Source: Gammaproteobacteria bacterium
GTDB lineage: Bacteria > Pseudomonadota > Gammaproteobacteria > Xanthomonadales > SZUA-36
Direction of reading: 5' to 3'
DNA length: 64,000 bases
Assembly (NCBI GenBank): GCA_024279945.1
Contig: JAJRRA010000025.1
Coordinates: 1 to 64,000, forward strand
A program made the translations under genes and the position numbers. Positions 52,367-61,357 of this stretch are shown here, piece by piece (the first letter of the stretch is position 1; the number at the start of each line of letters is the position of its first letter). The notes under the pieces are model-generated. The model was not told where the DNA came from and did not search any database. It was given only the letters and a program-made list of their open reading frames with translations.

Positions 52367-52892
52367 TTTTACACCCTAATATCCATTCGATTGGAACAAA
52401 ATCCGGCACAAGTATTTCTGATTTTAGCGCCGCTTGTCTTCGCGCTTGAACTTCTTCGTCTAACCAGTCCATATAGGTAAACAAAACCTCGAAATCTATT
52501 TGCTCTTTCGCCTCATCCGCTCCAATAATAACAGCATCAGACCTGTTTGATATCTCAGAACAAAACCGCACGCCCTCTGCAACCAGAACAGACAATTGAA
52601 TTTTCAACCAAATAGGAGCAGCAATTCTTCCATCCTGTTTCGCCGAATAAAGCATGGGGTGATCATCAAGAAAAGCAAGATGTACATAATCATGCAAGCC
52701 TTTTAACTTATCCGCATCATGACTCCACTCGTTGCCTCCCGGCCTGGGAATTTCAATTCCACGCCTTTCAAGCTCACCAAGTGATAGCAGACCGTTGTGC
52801 TCTTTTATCAATTCCAGATTTGATCTATCAGTAAAATGCCATACTCCATCAGATTTGTATTGTTCCAGGACAGTCTTAATAAGTTCACTCAT
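52359..52892 (-). CDS. DarT-like (DUF4433) ADP-ribosyltransferase
   Basis: 177 aa. GVWHFTDRSNLELIKEHNGLLSL is the N-terminal NAD-binding pattern of DarT-type proteins, followed by GGNEWSHDADKLKGLHDYVHLAFLDDHPM, RFCSEISNRSDAV and SEILVPDFVPIEWI. DarT ADP-ribosylates thymidine in single-stranded DNA and serves in phage defence. This short form lacks a DarG macrodomain partner here and pairs with a DUF6977-like protein. Activity is inferred. Confidence 0.82.
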   Translation of the reverse strand: MSELIKTVLEQYKSDGVWHFTDRSNLELIKEHNGLLSLGELERRGIEIPRPGGNEWSHDADKLKGLHDYVHLAFLDDHPMLYSAKQDGRIAAPIWLKIQLSVLVAEGVRFCSEISNRSDAVIIGADEAKEQIDFEVLFTYMDWLDEEVQARRQAALKSEILVPDFVPIEWILGCKNG

Positions 52893-52982
52893 GTCTTGAT
52901 TTTACTGTAGCGTGCTCACCCAGCAATATGTCCATTTGCTGATATTTTTGTAGGCAATTGATCCCTCCGCAATCTTAAGAAT

Positions 52983-53019
52983 GTCGAGGAGACTCGATTT
53001 GCCGAAATTGATCAGCATA
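52983..53019 (+). repeat. 37-bp copy of the oxidoreductase 5' region
   Basis: TGTCGAGGAGACTCGATTTG, CCGAAATTGATCAGCAT is identical to about 45776-45812, inside the bi-domain oxidoreductase gene. It is followed by AATCGGAGCCGA and GCCTGCCACACAG blocks that also occur near 49155 and 48598. Scar of recombination. Confidence 0.85.
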
Positions 53020-53054
53020 TTCGAAAATACTAATCGGAGCCGATCACGCAGTTA

Positions 53055-53243
53055 CTAAAGCCTGCCACACAGCACCTGATTCACGGCACTATTCATCGGT
53101 AAATAACGGTTCAATGTCTCGAATACGTCGAACAGCGCGTCAAAGTACGCTTCCGCCGCGTCAATGCTATCGAGCGCAATATGGCGATATGTTTCGTATG
53201 CATCCTCCTCTGATTGAGGAGTCCGCGTTATAGATTTTCTCAT
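53055..53243 (-). pseudogene. Truncated ParE-type toxin
   Basis: 62 residues: MRKSITRTPQSEEDAYETYRHIALDSIDAAEAYFDALFDVFETL is the ParE N-terminal helical hairpin; the C-terminal sheet that carries the toxic surface is missing, replaced by about 18 unrelated residues. The break adjoins the recombination scar at 52983-53060. Its start overlaps the parD stop. Confidence 0.72.
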
Positions 53244-53518
53244 GCCTGTTTTTTAACAGGCATTGAGGTCCTGTGCTCGGCCAATCTTCGACGAGCCTCT
53301 TTTCGAAGAAGCTCCCTACTCTCTCTCGAATCTACAATCGCTTCGCCTGAATTAAGTCCCTCTATCAACATTGCTTCGAGGCGCGCCCAGGCTTCCTCCT
53401 TGTCTCTTCGTATAAGGGAACGAATATAGTCGCTTGGAGTACTGTAGTCTCCACCCCTCCCTTTTTTCTCAGCAAAATGCTTTAGTTCCTCAGGAAGTGA
53501 GATACTCATTTGTGCCAT
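53240..53518 (-). CDS. parD: ParD-type antitoxin
   Basis: 92 aa from ATG 53518 (GGAATT upstream; in-frame ATGs at 53524 and 53551 are alternatives). MSISLPEELKHFAEKKGRGGDYSTPSDYIRSLIRRDKE is the ribbon-helix-helix DNA-binding part, and the rest binds ParE. Translation overlaps the truncated toxin gene by 4 bases. Confidence 0.9.
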   Translation of the reverse strand: MAQMSISLPEELKHFAEKKGRGGDYSTPSDYIRSLIRRDKEEAWARLEAMLIEGLNSGEAIVDSRESRELLRKEARRRLAEHRTSMPVKKQA

Positions 53519-53595
53519 TTTCATAATTCCAAGATTACTACTTTTCACCATTCCTTTTGTAGGCTTTTTTTCGCCTATTGAGATGGGGTAATACC

Positions 53596-54102
53596 CTACG
53601 CGTTGCTATTTTGCATTTGATCTGCCTTCCGCCCACCAACAAACATAAACAACCCAAACCCAGAAAAAAACCGCCTAATCAACCACCTCGGCCAAACAAC
53701 CCTAGCAACAGAAAGCAAAAATCCTTCATGCCGTTGCCCAGCGGACGACTCCAATAAATCCCCGTGCGTCAAAACTACCGAAATCTTCAGATCTTCAGCT
53801 CCAGAAAACAACTTCTCTGCTCCAGATCGTGTATATGCCTTCGTACCGGGACTCTCAAGATACTTTGAATAAATAGTGTCCAATGACGTAAAAGGTTTCA
53901 GCGCCAACAATGCGTAGCGAATCCACAACATATACCCAACCATTGAGTGCTTGTTGTAAATCATCACTTTAAATACCCCACCAGGCTTTAACACTCGTAA
54001 AATCTCTTTTGCGGCACGCTCGGTATTTGGTGAATGGTGAATAACGCCCCAGGAGTAAACCAAATCAAAAGTATCAGACGGTTTATCAAACCCTTCGGTG
54101 AA
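53596..54102 (-). pseudogene. 3' fragment of a SAM-dependent methyltransferase
   Basis: From the in-frame stop at 54105-54103 (shared with asnB) the frame reads FTEGFDKPSDTFDLVYSWGVIHHSPNTERAAKEIL RVLKPGG (broken here for readability), the middle and end of a class I methyltransferase. The SAM-binding first motif is absent, so about 100 residues are missing exactly at the asnB end. ATG 54063 could start a 155-aa product without SAM-binding capacity. Confidence 0.75.
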
Positions 54103-56001
54103 TCAAACCGCATCCACAAATCTCCGACACCAAATCTCAATACACAAAAGTGAAAACAACGTGTACGCGGCATCCACCTTCCCCGCATCATTGGCCGCGA
54201 TCAAGCCCTGCACTGCCTGCGGATTGAATAGGCCGCGATTGTTCAAACTGGCGGTGGACAATAAATCACCCAGTAATTCACGCAGATCATGGCGCATCCA
54301 CCTACGCAAAGGCGCACCAAACCCCGCTTTTGGCCGATAGATCACATCATGCGGTAAGTATGGCTCCATGGCTTTTTTCAGAATCCATTTGCCGACCTGG
54401 CCGCGTTGCTTCAGGCGCAGTGGAATACGCTGTACAAAATCCACCAACTCCCTATCCAGGAACGGCACACGTACCTCCACCCCGGCGGCCATGGACATCT
54501 TGTCGGTGTAAGTCAGGTTGTGGTCGCTGAGGAAAAAACGTTGTTCCAGGGCCAGCATTCTATCCAGCGCTTGAACATCTGCGGGTAATGGCTGCAAAAA
54601 ATCCAGCATTGGCGAGGCGGCAACTGCAGAGCCTAACTGCTCACGAAACCCATCAGAGTAAAGGCCGAGCAAATCACTCTCACGCGCCCAGGCAAAGTAG
54701 TTGGCCAGGCGGGCATCACCGGCCAGGCCGGCGCCGTTAAACAACTTGGCCAGTCGGCGCGCCCATGCCCGGCGCTGATCCAGGCTTGCGGCAGCCCGAT
54801 CCAGCCCACGGCGCGCAACAGCAGGCAGCCAACTCCACAACCGTTCAGCCTGCACCGCCCGGTGACGGCGATAGCCGGTAAACAGATCGTCACCCCCGGC
54901 ACCGGAAAGCAGCACCTTAATGCCCTGCCCCCGCGCCAGTTGGCTGATGTACAACACGTTCAGCGGGGCGGGATCGGCCAGAGGCTCGTCCAGTTGAAAC
55001 ACCATGCGCTCCAGGTCACCCGCCATCTGCCGGGCCTGGATCTGCACCACATCAAGCGGCACACCCAGGTGTTTGGCCACCCGGCGCGCATAGGGCAGAT
55101 CATCGGTGGCGCCCTCTTCCTGGCCGCCAATCGCCTCAATGGTGAAACAATGAATATCCGGATTCTGTTCCCGCGCAAATGCCACCACCGCACTGGAATC
55201 GAGGCCACCGGACAAAAATGCCCCCAGCGGCACATCCGCGACCATCTGGCGCTGAACGGCCTGACGCAGATGACTGACGGTGCCTGCAAGGGCAGCCTTT
55301 TCATCAAGATCAGGCTTCAAGCCCCTAAATACCGGCAGTTGGTACCAAATCCACTGACGCTCGACCTTGCCTTCCCGCACGATCATTGCCTCACCCGGAA
55401 GCAGTTTGCGGACATTCCTGAGCGGTGTACCCGCGCCCGGACACCACAGAAAGCTCAGGTAACGGTGCAGCGAGACAACATCCAGTTCCCGGGCCTGGGG
55501 AACCAGCGGCAACAAGCCCTTTATTTCACTGGCAAACGCAACACCCCGATCAGTGACCGCGTAATACAAGGGCTTCACGCCCAGGCCGTCACGCGCCAGG
55601 AATAAGGACTTGTCGCGAGCATCCCACAAGGCAAAAGCAAAGATTCCATTCAGCCGCCGGAGCATGTCCTTGCCTTCGGCCAGATAGAGGTTCAGCAGCA
55701 CCTCGGTATCGGCGTTTCCGCGGAAACGTGTACCGCCAGCTTCCAACTCGGCCCGCAACTCCCGAAAGTTGTAGATTTCGCCGTTGTAGACCAGCACAAC
55801 TTTGCCGTCTGGGCTTGCCATGGGCTGGTGGCCGAGTTGAGAAAGGTCGAGGATGGAAAGGCGGACGTGGGCCAGGCCGATGCCGGCTGATTGGTCTATA
55901 AATTTGCCGGAATCGTCGGGGCCACGGTGGGCGATTGCCGCTTGTCCGGCGCTCAAGGCTCCAGTATCGAAATTGCCCGAATAACCGAGTATTCCGCACA
56001 C
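54103..56001 (-). CDS. asnB: Asparagine synthase (glutamine-hydrolysing) of the polysaccharide cluster
   Basis: 632 aa. Begins MCGILGYSG with the Cys2 glutaminase nucleophile and AHRGPDDSG. The synthetase loop SGGLDSSAVV is near residue 265, with SGAGGDDLFTGYRRH. Such AsnB-type amidotransferases in surface-polymer loci amidate or modify sugar or amino-acid substituents rather than only making free asparagine. The GTG start directly follows the fkbM stop (TAGGTG). Complete. Confidence 0.92.
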   Translation of the reverse strand: MCGILGYSGNFDTGALSAGQAAIAHRGPDDSGKFIDQSAGIGLAHVRLSILDLSQLGHQPMASPDGKVVLVYNGEIYNFRELRAELEAGGTRFRGNADTEVLLNLYLAEGKDMLRRLNGIFAFALWDARDKSLFLARDGLGVKPLYYAVTDRGVAFASEIKGLLPLVPQARELDVVSLHRYLSFLWCPGAGTPLRNVRKLLPGEAMIVREGKVERQWIWYQLPVFRGLKPDLDEKAALAGTVSHLRQAVQRQMVADVPLGAFLSGGLDSSAVVAFAREQNPDIHCFTIEAIGGQEEGATDDLPYARRVAKHLGVPLDVVQIQARQMAGDLERMVFQLDEPLADPAPLNVLYISQLARGQGIKVLLSGAGGDDLFTGYRRHRAVQAERLWSWLPAVARRGLDRAAASLDQRRAWARRLAKLFNGAGLAGDARLANYFAWARESDLLGLYSDGFREQLGSAVAASPMLDFLQPLPADVQALDRMLALEQRFFLSDHNLTYTDKMSMAAGVEVRVPFLDRELVDFVQRIPLRLKQRGQVGKWILKKAMEPYLPHDVIYRPKAGFGAPLRRWMRHDLRELLGDLLSTASLNNRGLFNPQAVQGLIAANDAGKVDAAYTLFSLLCIEIWCRRFVDAV

Positions 56002-56799
56002 CTATGTTTTTTCCGCTAAGGCTGTGCATGACCCATCCGGGTCCCACGTAATTTTGAGAATTGAAAAACCACAAGCTTTCAATTCATCAATGAAGTAGTT
56101 TACATCCCCTGCAAAAGAATGAATTTCGATTGCCAACAACCGCGTCATGGTTAGTAGCTTGCTATTCCTGCCAAGTAAATCAAATTCCCCTCCCTCAATA
56201 TCGCACTTTAGAAAATCCACGCTGTTCAGTTTTGCTTTTTCAATCAGTTGATCTTCTGATATCCACGGAGCCCCCCCGTAATTGCCATCCTTGCTAACCA
56301 GATTCTCTTGCTTATTGGCCATTAGCCCGACAAATGCCCGAATCAGGGTGGTTCTTTCCAGAAACCCCTGATTCAACCCCACTGATTTCGTAAATACCCT
56401 GTTTGAATAAGCGTTTGGCTCAACCGCAACAACCCGGATATTTTTCCCGTGTGCCAAGGCCAGGTTTGTGAAATTACCCATGTTAGAACCCAAATCAAGA
56501 ACGGTGTAACCATCCGCTATCTGCAAAAGACCACCACACAGGTAAGTATCTCTCACGTACATTTCGCGGATGCCACTGACGGCTTGTGGCCCCCGAATTT
56601 TGAAGGACACAACATTCTTTTGATATTTGACAGTGAAAGGCCCAGAACCCATTGCCCGGTCTGCGGGTTGCAGGTCATTACGGCGAAGAATCTCTGGTAT
56701 GTTGGTCGCAATACGAACAAGCCATTTCAGTGCGACAGGGCCACCACATATACTCCAAAGCCCCCTGAAGTCTTTCCAAATCGTTTGCAGATGATTCAC
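56002..56799 (-). CDS. FkbM-family methyltransferase
   Basis: 265 aa: YTVLDLGSNMGNFTNLAL (SAM motif I, near residue 98), VVAVEPNAYSNRVF and VDFLKCDIEGGEFDLL are FkbM hallmarks. O-methylates sugars or secondary metabolites; here probably the surface glycan. GTG start. Lies 9 bases after the glycosyltransferase stop and directly adjacent to asnB, so co-transcribed. Confidence 0.92.
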   Translation of the reverse strand: MNHLQTIWKDFRGLWSICGGPVALKWLVRIATNIPEILRRNDLQPADRAMGSGPFTVKYQKNVVSFKIRGPQAVSGIREMYVRDTYLCGGLLQIADGYTVLDLGSNMGNFTNLALAHGKNIRVVAVEPNAYSNRVFTKSVGLNQGFLERTTLIRAFVGLMANKQENLVSKDGNYGGAPWISEDQLIEKAKLNSVDFLKCDIEGGEFDLLGRNSKLLTMTRLLAIEIHSFAGDVNYFIDELKACGFSILKITWDPDGSCTALAEKT

Positions 56800-56808
56800 A
56801 GTATTTTA

Positions 56809-57708
56809 TTATTCATATTGCCGTACCCGAGGGTCGGCACTTCCTGGCCCATACGACCGCTTTACAGGTAATCGACCAGTTATCTCGATCTCACGACGTT
56901 TGTATTCAATGAACCGCATCACATCAGCCCGCAATCGGGCCCACATATATCCTGCCCTGCCCGCGCGCCAGGTACCCTGAATGAGCCAGTAGTACAAAAA
57001 CAGCAAGGTGTAGCGACCAGGAACCCTAAAGAAGTTTTTTTTCAGCCACATTCGACGTTGCAGACTAGAACCAAATAAACGTGGCGTATCTGCCAACGGC
57101 GACTTGTTATAAGCGATGACCGCCTCAGCCGTTGTGTAGTGATTCTGCTTTTCCAGCCAGTGATCCAGGTCAGGGCTATCGTGGTGTTCCATATCACCTT
57201 CTACATGACGAATATGCCCTTTCACGATGGGGTGTTCATTAACGGAAATGTCCGTAAAGCGGCAACTTCCTGTTCGCCAGAGCCTGAGCAGGTTCTGGCG
57301 GATTGGCAGCGGTCTGCCCATAAACCACAGGCGCCTCTCCAGTGAAAGGCCATCGCAATCGTTATCCTGAATAGCCTGGGCAAGGTTTTCCTTTAGCTCA
57401 TCAGTCAGTCGCTCATCCGGGTCCAGCTTCATGGTCCAGGGGGCAGTGATTGGAAGTTTGGTTAGCGCAAAATTCCATTGATCTCCAAAACCACGGAATC
57501 GGCGTTGCACCACGTGAACACCATGCTCCAGTGCAATATCAATTGTATTGTCACTGCTGTAGCTGTCTACCAGGAATATTTCTTGCGCCCAGTCCTGAAT
57601 GTTATCCAGAACCGCCTCCATGTTGTGGCCCTCGTTGAGGGTGATCATCACAACTGCTAAAGGAGTTTTGGCTATTTTGGAATCTTTATGACTCTGGCTT
57701 TGTTTCAT
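56809..57708 (-). CDS. Family 2 glycosyltransferase (WaaE/KdtX-like)
   Basis: 299 aa: PLAVVMITLNEGHNMEAVLDNI, EIFLVDSYSSDNTIDIA and the metal-binding LDPDERLTDEL fit GT-A family 2 enzymes acting on lipopolysaccharide core or exopolysaccharide. The C-terminal aromatic and basic helices (LLFLYYWLIQGTWRAG) suggest membrane contact. Part of the minus-strand polysaccharide operon. Confidence 0.9.
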   Translation of the reverse strand: MKQSQSHKDSKIAKTPLAVVMITLNEGHNMEAVLDNIQDWAQEIFLVDSYSSDNTIDIALEHGVHVVQRRFRGFGDQWNFALTKLPITAPWTMKLDPDERLTDELKENLAQAIQDNDCDGLSLERRLWFMGRPLPIRQNLLRLWRTGSCRFTDISVNEHPIVKGHIRHVEGDMEHHDSPDLDHWLEKQNHYTTAEAVIAYNKSPLADTPRLFGSSLQRRMWLKKNFFRVPGRYTLLFLYYWLIQGTWRAGRAGYMWARLRADVMRFIEYKRREIEITGRLPVKRSYGPGSADPRVRQYE

Positions 57709-57733
57709 TTATCAACAACCACTTCGAACATAA

Positions 57734-58882
57734 TTAGTTGTTCTTGACCCATGCTGGCCTCTCCCCGCCGCTATGTAGCCATTGGTATGTCACTTTCATT
57801 TTATGGGCAATATCGTGCCAGGAAAAATCATGTCTCATCCACTCTCTTCCATGGTCTCCCATGACAGCAAGCTGATCAGGGGAGCTTTCTAAAGCACACT
57901 CCAAACAAGCTACTAGTGCGTCCACGCCATTTTCAATCCACCAACCTGCTTTACGCACATTTAATCCTGACCCCGGCGCACCGTAGCTGACTATAGTCGG
58001 CGTACCTGCCGCAAGCGACTCCGCAATAGTCATCCCAAAATTTTCTGAATGGGTGGGCAGTACATATATATCTGCCTCTTGATAGGCACGAATTTTTTCC
58101 GTTCCAAATAGCGAACCGCGAAAAAACACTCTTTCCAACTGAAGAGATTGTGCCAGCGCCAACATTTCACCCATATAGCCGTCACAATCCGGTCCAACTA
58201 TCTCAAGTTCCCAATCAACAAATCTTGAATATATTGCGGCCCAAGCTTGAAGCAAAATATCAATGCCTTTTACCGGGTGAATACGACCAAGAAAAAGAAG
58301 CCTTCTCCTCGTTTTGCTCACGATTGGCGATGAGATAGTTGCGGGAATATCTACACCGTTCGGTACAACACATATGGGTTGGCCAAATCCTGCGTGACGA
58401 ATATCCCGGTACTCATGTTCAGCAGTAGCATGAAAACAAGCCGCATGACTAACTGCTCTAGATTGGGCCAAGGACCAAAACGCCCGTTTTCTCCATTTGG
58501 AACGAGATAATGCCCACTTGGATAAAGTGCCACGAGGTGACACAAGCAACGGAGTTTCTGTACGGCGAGTCGCCCAACCAGCATAAACATTTGGCATCAT
58601 CCACAAACTGTGATTGTGTACGATATCTACTTCACCTGACTTGACATACTGGCGCAACCATTGCTGCATCGCAGGTGACCGGCCAAGTCGTTCTGGCAAC
58701 CCAGTCATGGGAAACTGTCTAGTAAATTCCTGTTGTCCGATAAGTGTGTCAGACTCGAGAATCGCAAGAGAAGCACTACAACCATTAGCGCGCAACGCTC
58801 TGCAGAGTTGTACAACACTGTAGGAAGGACCGCTTGCTTCATCAGTGATCCTGGGAACTACATGTACCGCGCGTATTGTCAT
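57734..58882 (-). CDS. Family 4 glycosyltransferase
   Basis: 382 aa: N-terminal HVVPRITDEASGPSYSVVQL, middle VVPNGVDI and RRRLLFLGRIHPVKGIDILLQAW, then VLPTHSENFGMTIAESLAAGTPTIVS with the GT4 E-x7-E pattern. Adds a sugar to the surface polymer. The gap to 59100 (about 218 bp) is AT-rich and holds no supported gene. Confidence 0.92.
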   Translation of the reverse strand: MTIRAVHVVPRITDEASGPSYSVVQLCRALRANGCSASLAILESDTLIGQQEFTRQFPMTGLPERLGRSPAMQQWLRQYVKSGEVDIVHNHSLWMMPNVYAGWATRRTETPLLVSPRGTLSKWALSRSKWRKRAFWSLAQSRAVSHAACFHATAEHEYRDIRHAGFGQPICVVPNGVDIPATISSPIVSKTRRRLLFLGRIHPVKGIDILLQAWAAIYSRFVDWELEIVGPDCDGYMGEMLALAQSLQLERVFFRGSLFGTEKIRAYQEADIYVLPTHSENFGMTIAESLAAGTPTIVSYGAPGSGLNVRKAGWWIENGVDALVACLECALESSPDQLAVMGDHGREWMRHDFSWHDIAHKMKVTYQWLHSGGERPAWVKNN

Positions 58883-59100
58883 TCAACTCCACATTTTCGA
58901 CTTAATTTACCAAGGCAATACAGTCGTTGTTTTCATCTGCATTTGTAGTTCAGCACAAACTCATAACAGCCCCGCTCACGATATGTTCAGCCACAAAAAT
59001 TGCCCTCAGCTCAATTTTCCGAATTTGAGTATGGTTAAGCACCTAACTTGTGGCAACAACAGGAATTGCGTACCGCGAGTCAAAAACAAAAGAAGAAGGG

Positions 59101-59757
59101 TTAAAACACAGTGAGGTACAGTGAGGCAAGATTACCCCCGGAGCATTTCCAAAAAAATCTACTCGGCTCTGTCGTCTCTTTGAACCCTTCATAGCAGCCA
59201 TAACCTTCTGAGTTATCAAAAATAATTATTCCGTCTTCGGCTATTAGTCGCAATGCAATAGAAATCATTTCTTCTCGGAAAAGCCCATCAATAACAATAA
59301 CATCGTAAGTTGGGTTCTGTATTGAATCTAGGACTAAGTTTACTTCGGATACATTGATTTCTCTGGATTCCATGGATACATAATGCAATTGCACATTCTC
59401 TGGCATGTTGTTTTTTATTTTCTCATACCAGTTTTTATCTCCTTCGAGGGTAATCACATTCCTCGCCCTTTCCGCCCACCAAAGGGTTGATTGACCACCA
59501 CCAAATTCTAAGATTTTTTTACCATCAAATTTTCTGAATCGGAGAAAATCAATACATGGGTACGTATACCATGGGATTGGCTTACCATCTTTTGATACGG
59601 CTGCCATTTTGAAACTGCTTAAAAAAAATCCGGTTTCATAGCCAAACCGAATCGGCCCAAGAAAAACCGTGCCAATACTCCTCATAATATTGTATATCCA
59701 ACTTGGTAAATATTTTTTAAATGGAACAAACATTCTTTGGATCACTGTTTGCGTCAT
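59101..59757 (-). CDS. Class I SAM-methyltransferase-like protein (218 aa)
   Basis: KKILEFGGGQSTLWWAERARNVITLEGD is a SAM-binding-type first motif, and YDVIVIDGLFREEMISIALRLIAEDGIIIFDNSEGYG resembles the following strand and loop. Related proteins occur in polysaccharide loci, substrates unknown. Markedly AT-rich, like the next gene, suggesting acquisition from outside. Confidence 0.75.
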   Translation of the reverse strand: MTQTVIQRMFVPFKKYLPSWIYNIMRSIGTVFLGPIRFGYETGFFLSSFKMAAVSKDGKPIPWYTYPCIDFLRFRKFDGKKILEFGGGQSTLWWAERARNVITLEGDKNWYEKIKNNMPENVQLHYVSMESREINVSEVNLVLDSIQNPTYDVIVIDGLFREEMISIALRLIAEDGIIIFDNSEGYGCYEGFKETTEPSRFFWKCSGGNLASLYLTVF

Positions 59758-59816
59758 TACTTGCGCTCCATTAATCTATCAATCACATATTTTGACATTA
59801 CAAATTATTAATGCGG

Positions 59817-61343
59817 CTAACGACCCAAATCAGGTTTAAGAAAAAAGTCGTCAGTTCGCGGCTTTAGTAAGAAGTATTGAGCCAGTATTACAAATGGGAG
59901 GGTGCGCAGGAACCCGGCAAGCACTGCCCCAATATCAGCTTTAAGGATAAAAAATGGACTGATAATGGCAAGATAAATAATTGCCCCACCGATACCCGCG
60001 TAAAGAAACGTATCTATGCATATTCTTTGCAGAAAACCAAGAATCCAAAAAATAATGAACACAGCTAAATAGCCACCTACAAAATAGCTATATGTAACGG
60101 GGCCCATAGCTACGGCTGTTCTTGTTGATGGGTTCGTGCCCAATAGGTTTACGTTGTACCAATAGCCAATGTTCGCTACACGCTTACTCGGCCATAGGAC
60201 TCGTGGCACATATGCGTTCACTGGCGCCATAAGAAAGTCTTTTAGAAAATTCGGGGATCCAGGCGGCAGGCCTTTCGTATCCTTAAAAGCTATTGAATGA
60301 GCTGTAAACGTCGTTAAATCGAGCCTGGCAAGTGTTTTGTCTAATGTAGAAACACCTTCTAAATAAGTACTTTTAGGTAATGTCGCAGCTGTGAATAACG
60401 TCGATGTAATTGATGAGAGACTTTTATTATCTAACCCAACCGAATTGTTGAGCAGATTGCGAAAAGGTTCTACAACAGAATAGGAAACTGCCACCATTAT
60501 TATAGATAATAAAATCAATTTTTTAGGAATATAGCCTCTCATCAAATAATAACTTATGCCGACAATTATTAGCGGCATTACTACCTGACTTTTAAATCCA
60601 CTAATAAAGCCAACAAATATTTGCCAAGTCAGCATAAGTAGAAACATTAGCCACACTTCAGGCTTCGTTCTGTACTTCTCAGAAAAAACAGCAATCGAGA
60701 GTATCAAGAGCACTAGAACCCCGCCATCCAAGAACAACTTAATCCATTCCCCAATACTCTGATCTAACAACAGACTTTGTGCATCTGAACTGTAGCCAAA
60801 AACACCTGACTTTACTTGAAATAATATAGCTCCAACTGATGCGACCCCCAAGATGATTAACGCAGGGACGTTAAGCACCAAACTAATCTTGATAAGCTTT
60901 TTTTGTAACAACTGATGACGCAAATATACTGCAAAACGCCTGGGCAATTTGCTCCGATAACCTCGCCACATTGCAAAAGCCGCGAGCAATATTGCCCACA
61001 TGGCGGAGTTCAGGTATTCAAATGCATCACCCCTATCAAAAAGAAGGTTTCTATGTAACCACCACCAGTTCGATTCAGACATATACCGCAAATTCGGCAG
61101 GAAATAACTACCCATAAAATGATAGATTGATGCTACAACTGCTGGATGAAGTAACGTACGCCAGCGTTCCTCGCGTGCAATACGGTTGATTTCCCAGAAA
61201 AGATAAAAGAACAGGGCGAAATTAAGAACAATAAATTGTATTTTGGCTGTACTAGCCGCTGTAAAATCCGCTGCAACAATCAGATAGATAAAACCAAGCA
61301 ATGGCAAGATAAGCAACGCATAGGTTTCATAGGATTTCTTCAC
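59817..61343 (-). CDS. Wzy-like O-antigen/exopolysaccharide polymerase
   Basis: 508 aa with about 12 hydrophobic segments across most of the length and a large loop (about residues 300-400) containing YVPRVLWPSKRVANIGYWYN. This matches oligosaccharide-repeat polymerases that join lipid-linked units at the periplasmic face. Sequence conservation in this family is low, so the call rests on topology and cluster context. AT-rich and compositionally unlike wecB or the bi-domain enzyme. Confidence 0.78.
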   Translation of the reverse strand: MKKSYETYALLILPLLGFIYLIVAADFTAASTAKIQFIVLNFALFFYLFWEINRIAREERWRTLLHPAVVASIYHFMGSYFLPNLRYMSESNWWWLHRNLLFDRGDAFEYLNSAMWAILLAAFAMWRGYRSKLPRRFAVYLRHQLLQKKLIKISLVLNVPALIILGVASVGAILFQVKSGVFGYSSDAQSLLLDQSIGEWIKLFLDGGVLVLLILSIAVFSEKYRTKPEVWLMFLLMLTWQIFVGFISGFKSQVVMPLIIVGISYYLMRGYIPKKLILLSIIMVAVSYSVVEPFRNLLNNSVGLDNKSLSSITSTLFTAATLPKSTYLEGVSTLDKTLARLDLTTFTAHSIAFKDTKGLPPGSPNFLKDFLMAPVNAYVPRVLWPSKRVANIGYWYNVNLLGTNPSTRTAVAMGPVTYSYFVGGYLAVFIIFWILGFLQRICIDTFLYAGIGGAIIYLAIISPFFILKADIGAVLAGFLRTLPFVILAQYFLLKPRTDDFFLKPDLGR

Positions 61344-61357
61344 GCTATGGCGGATCC

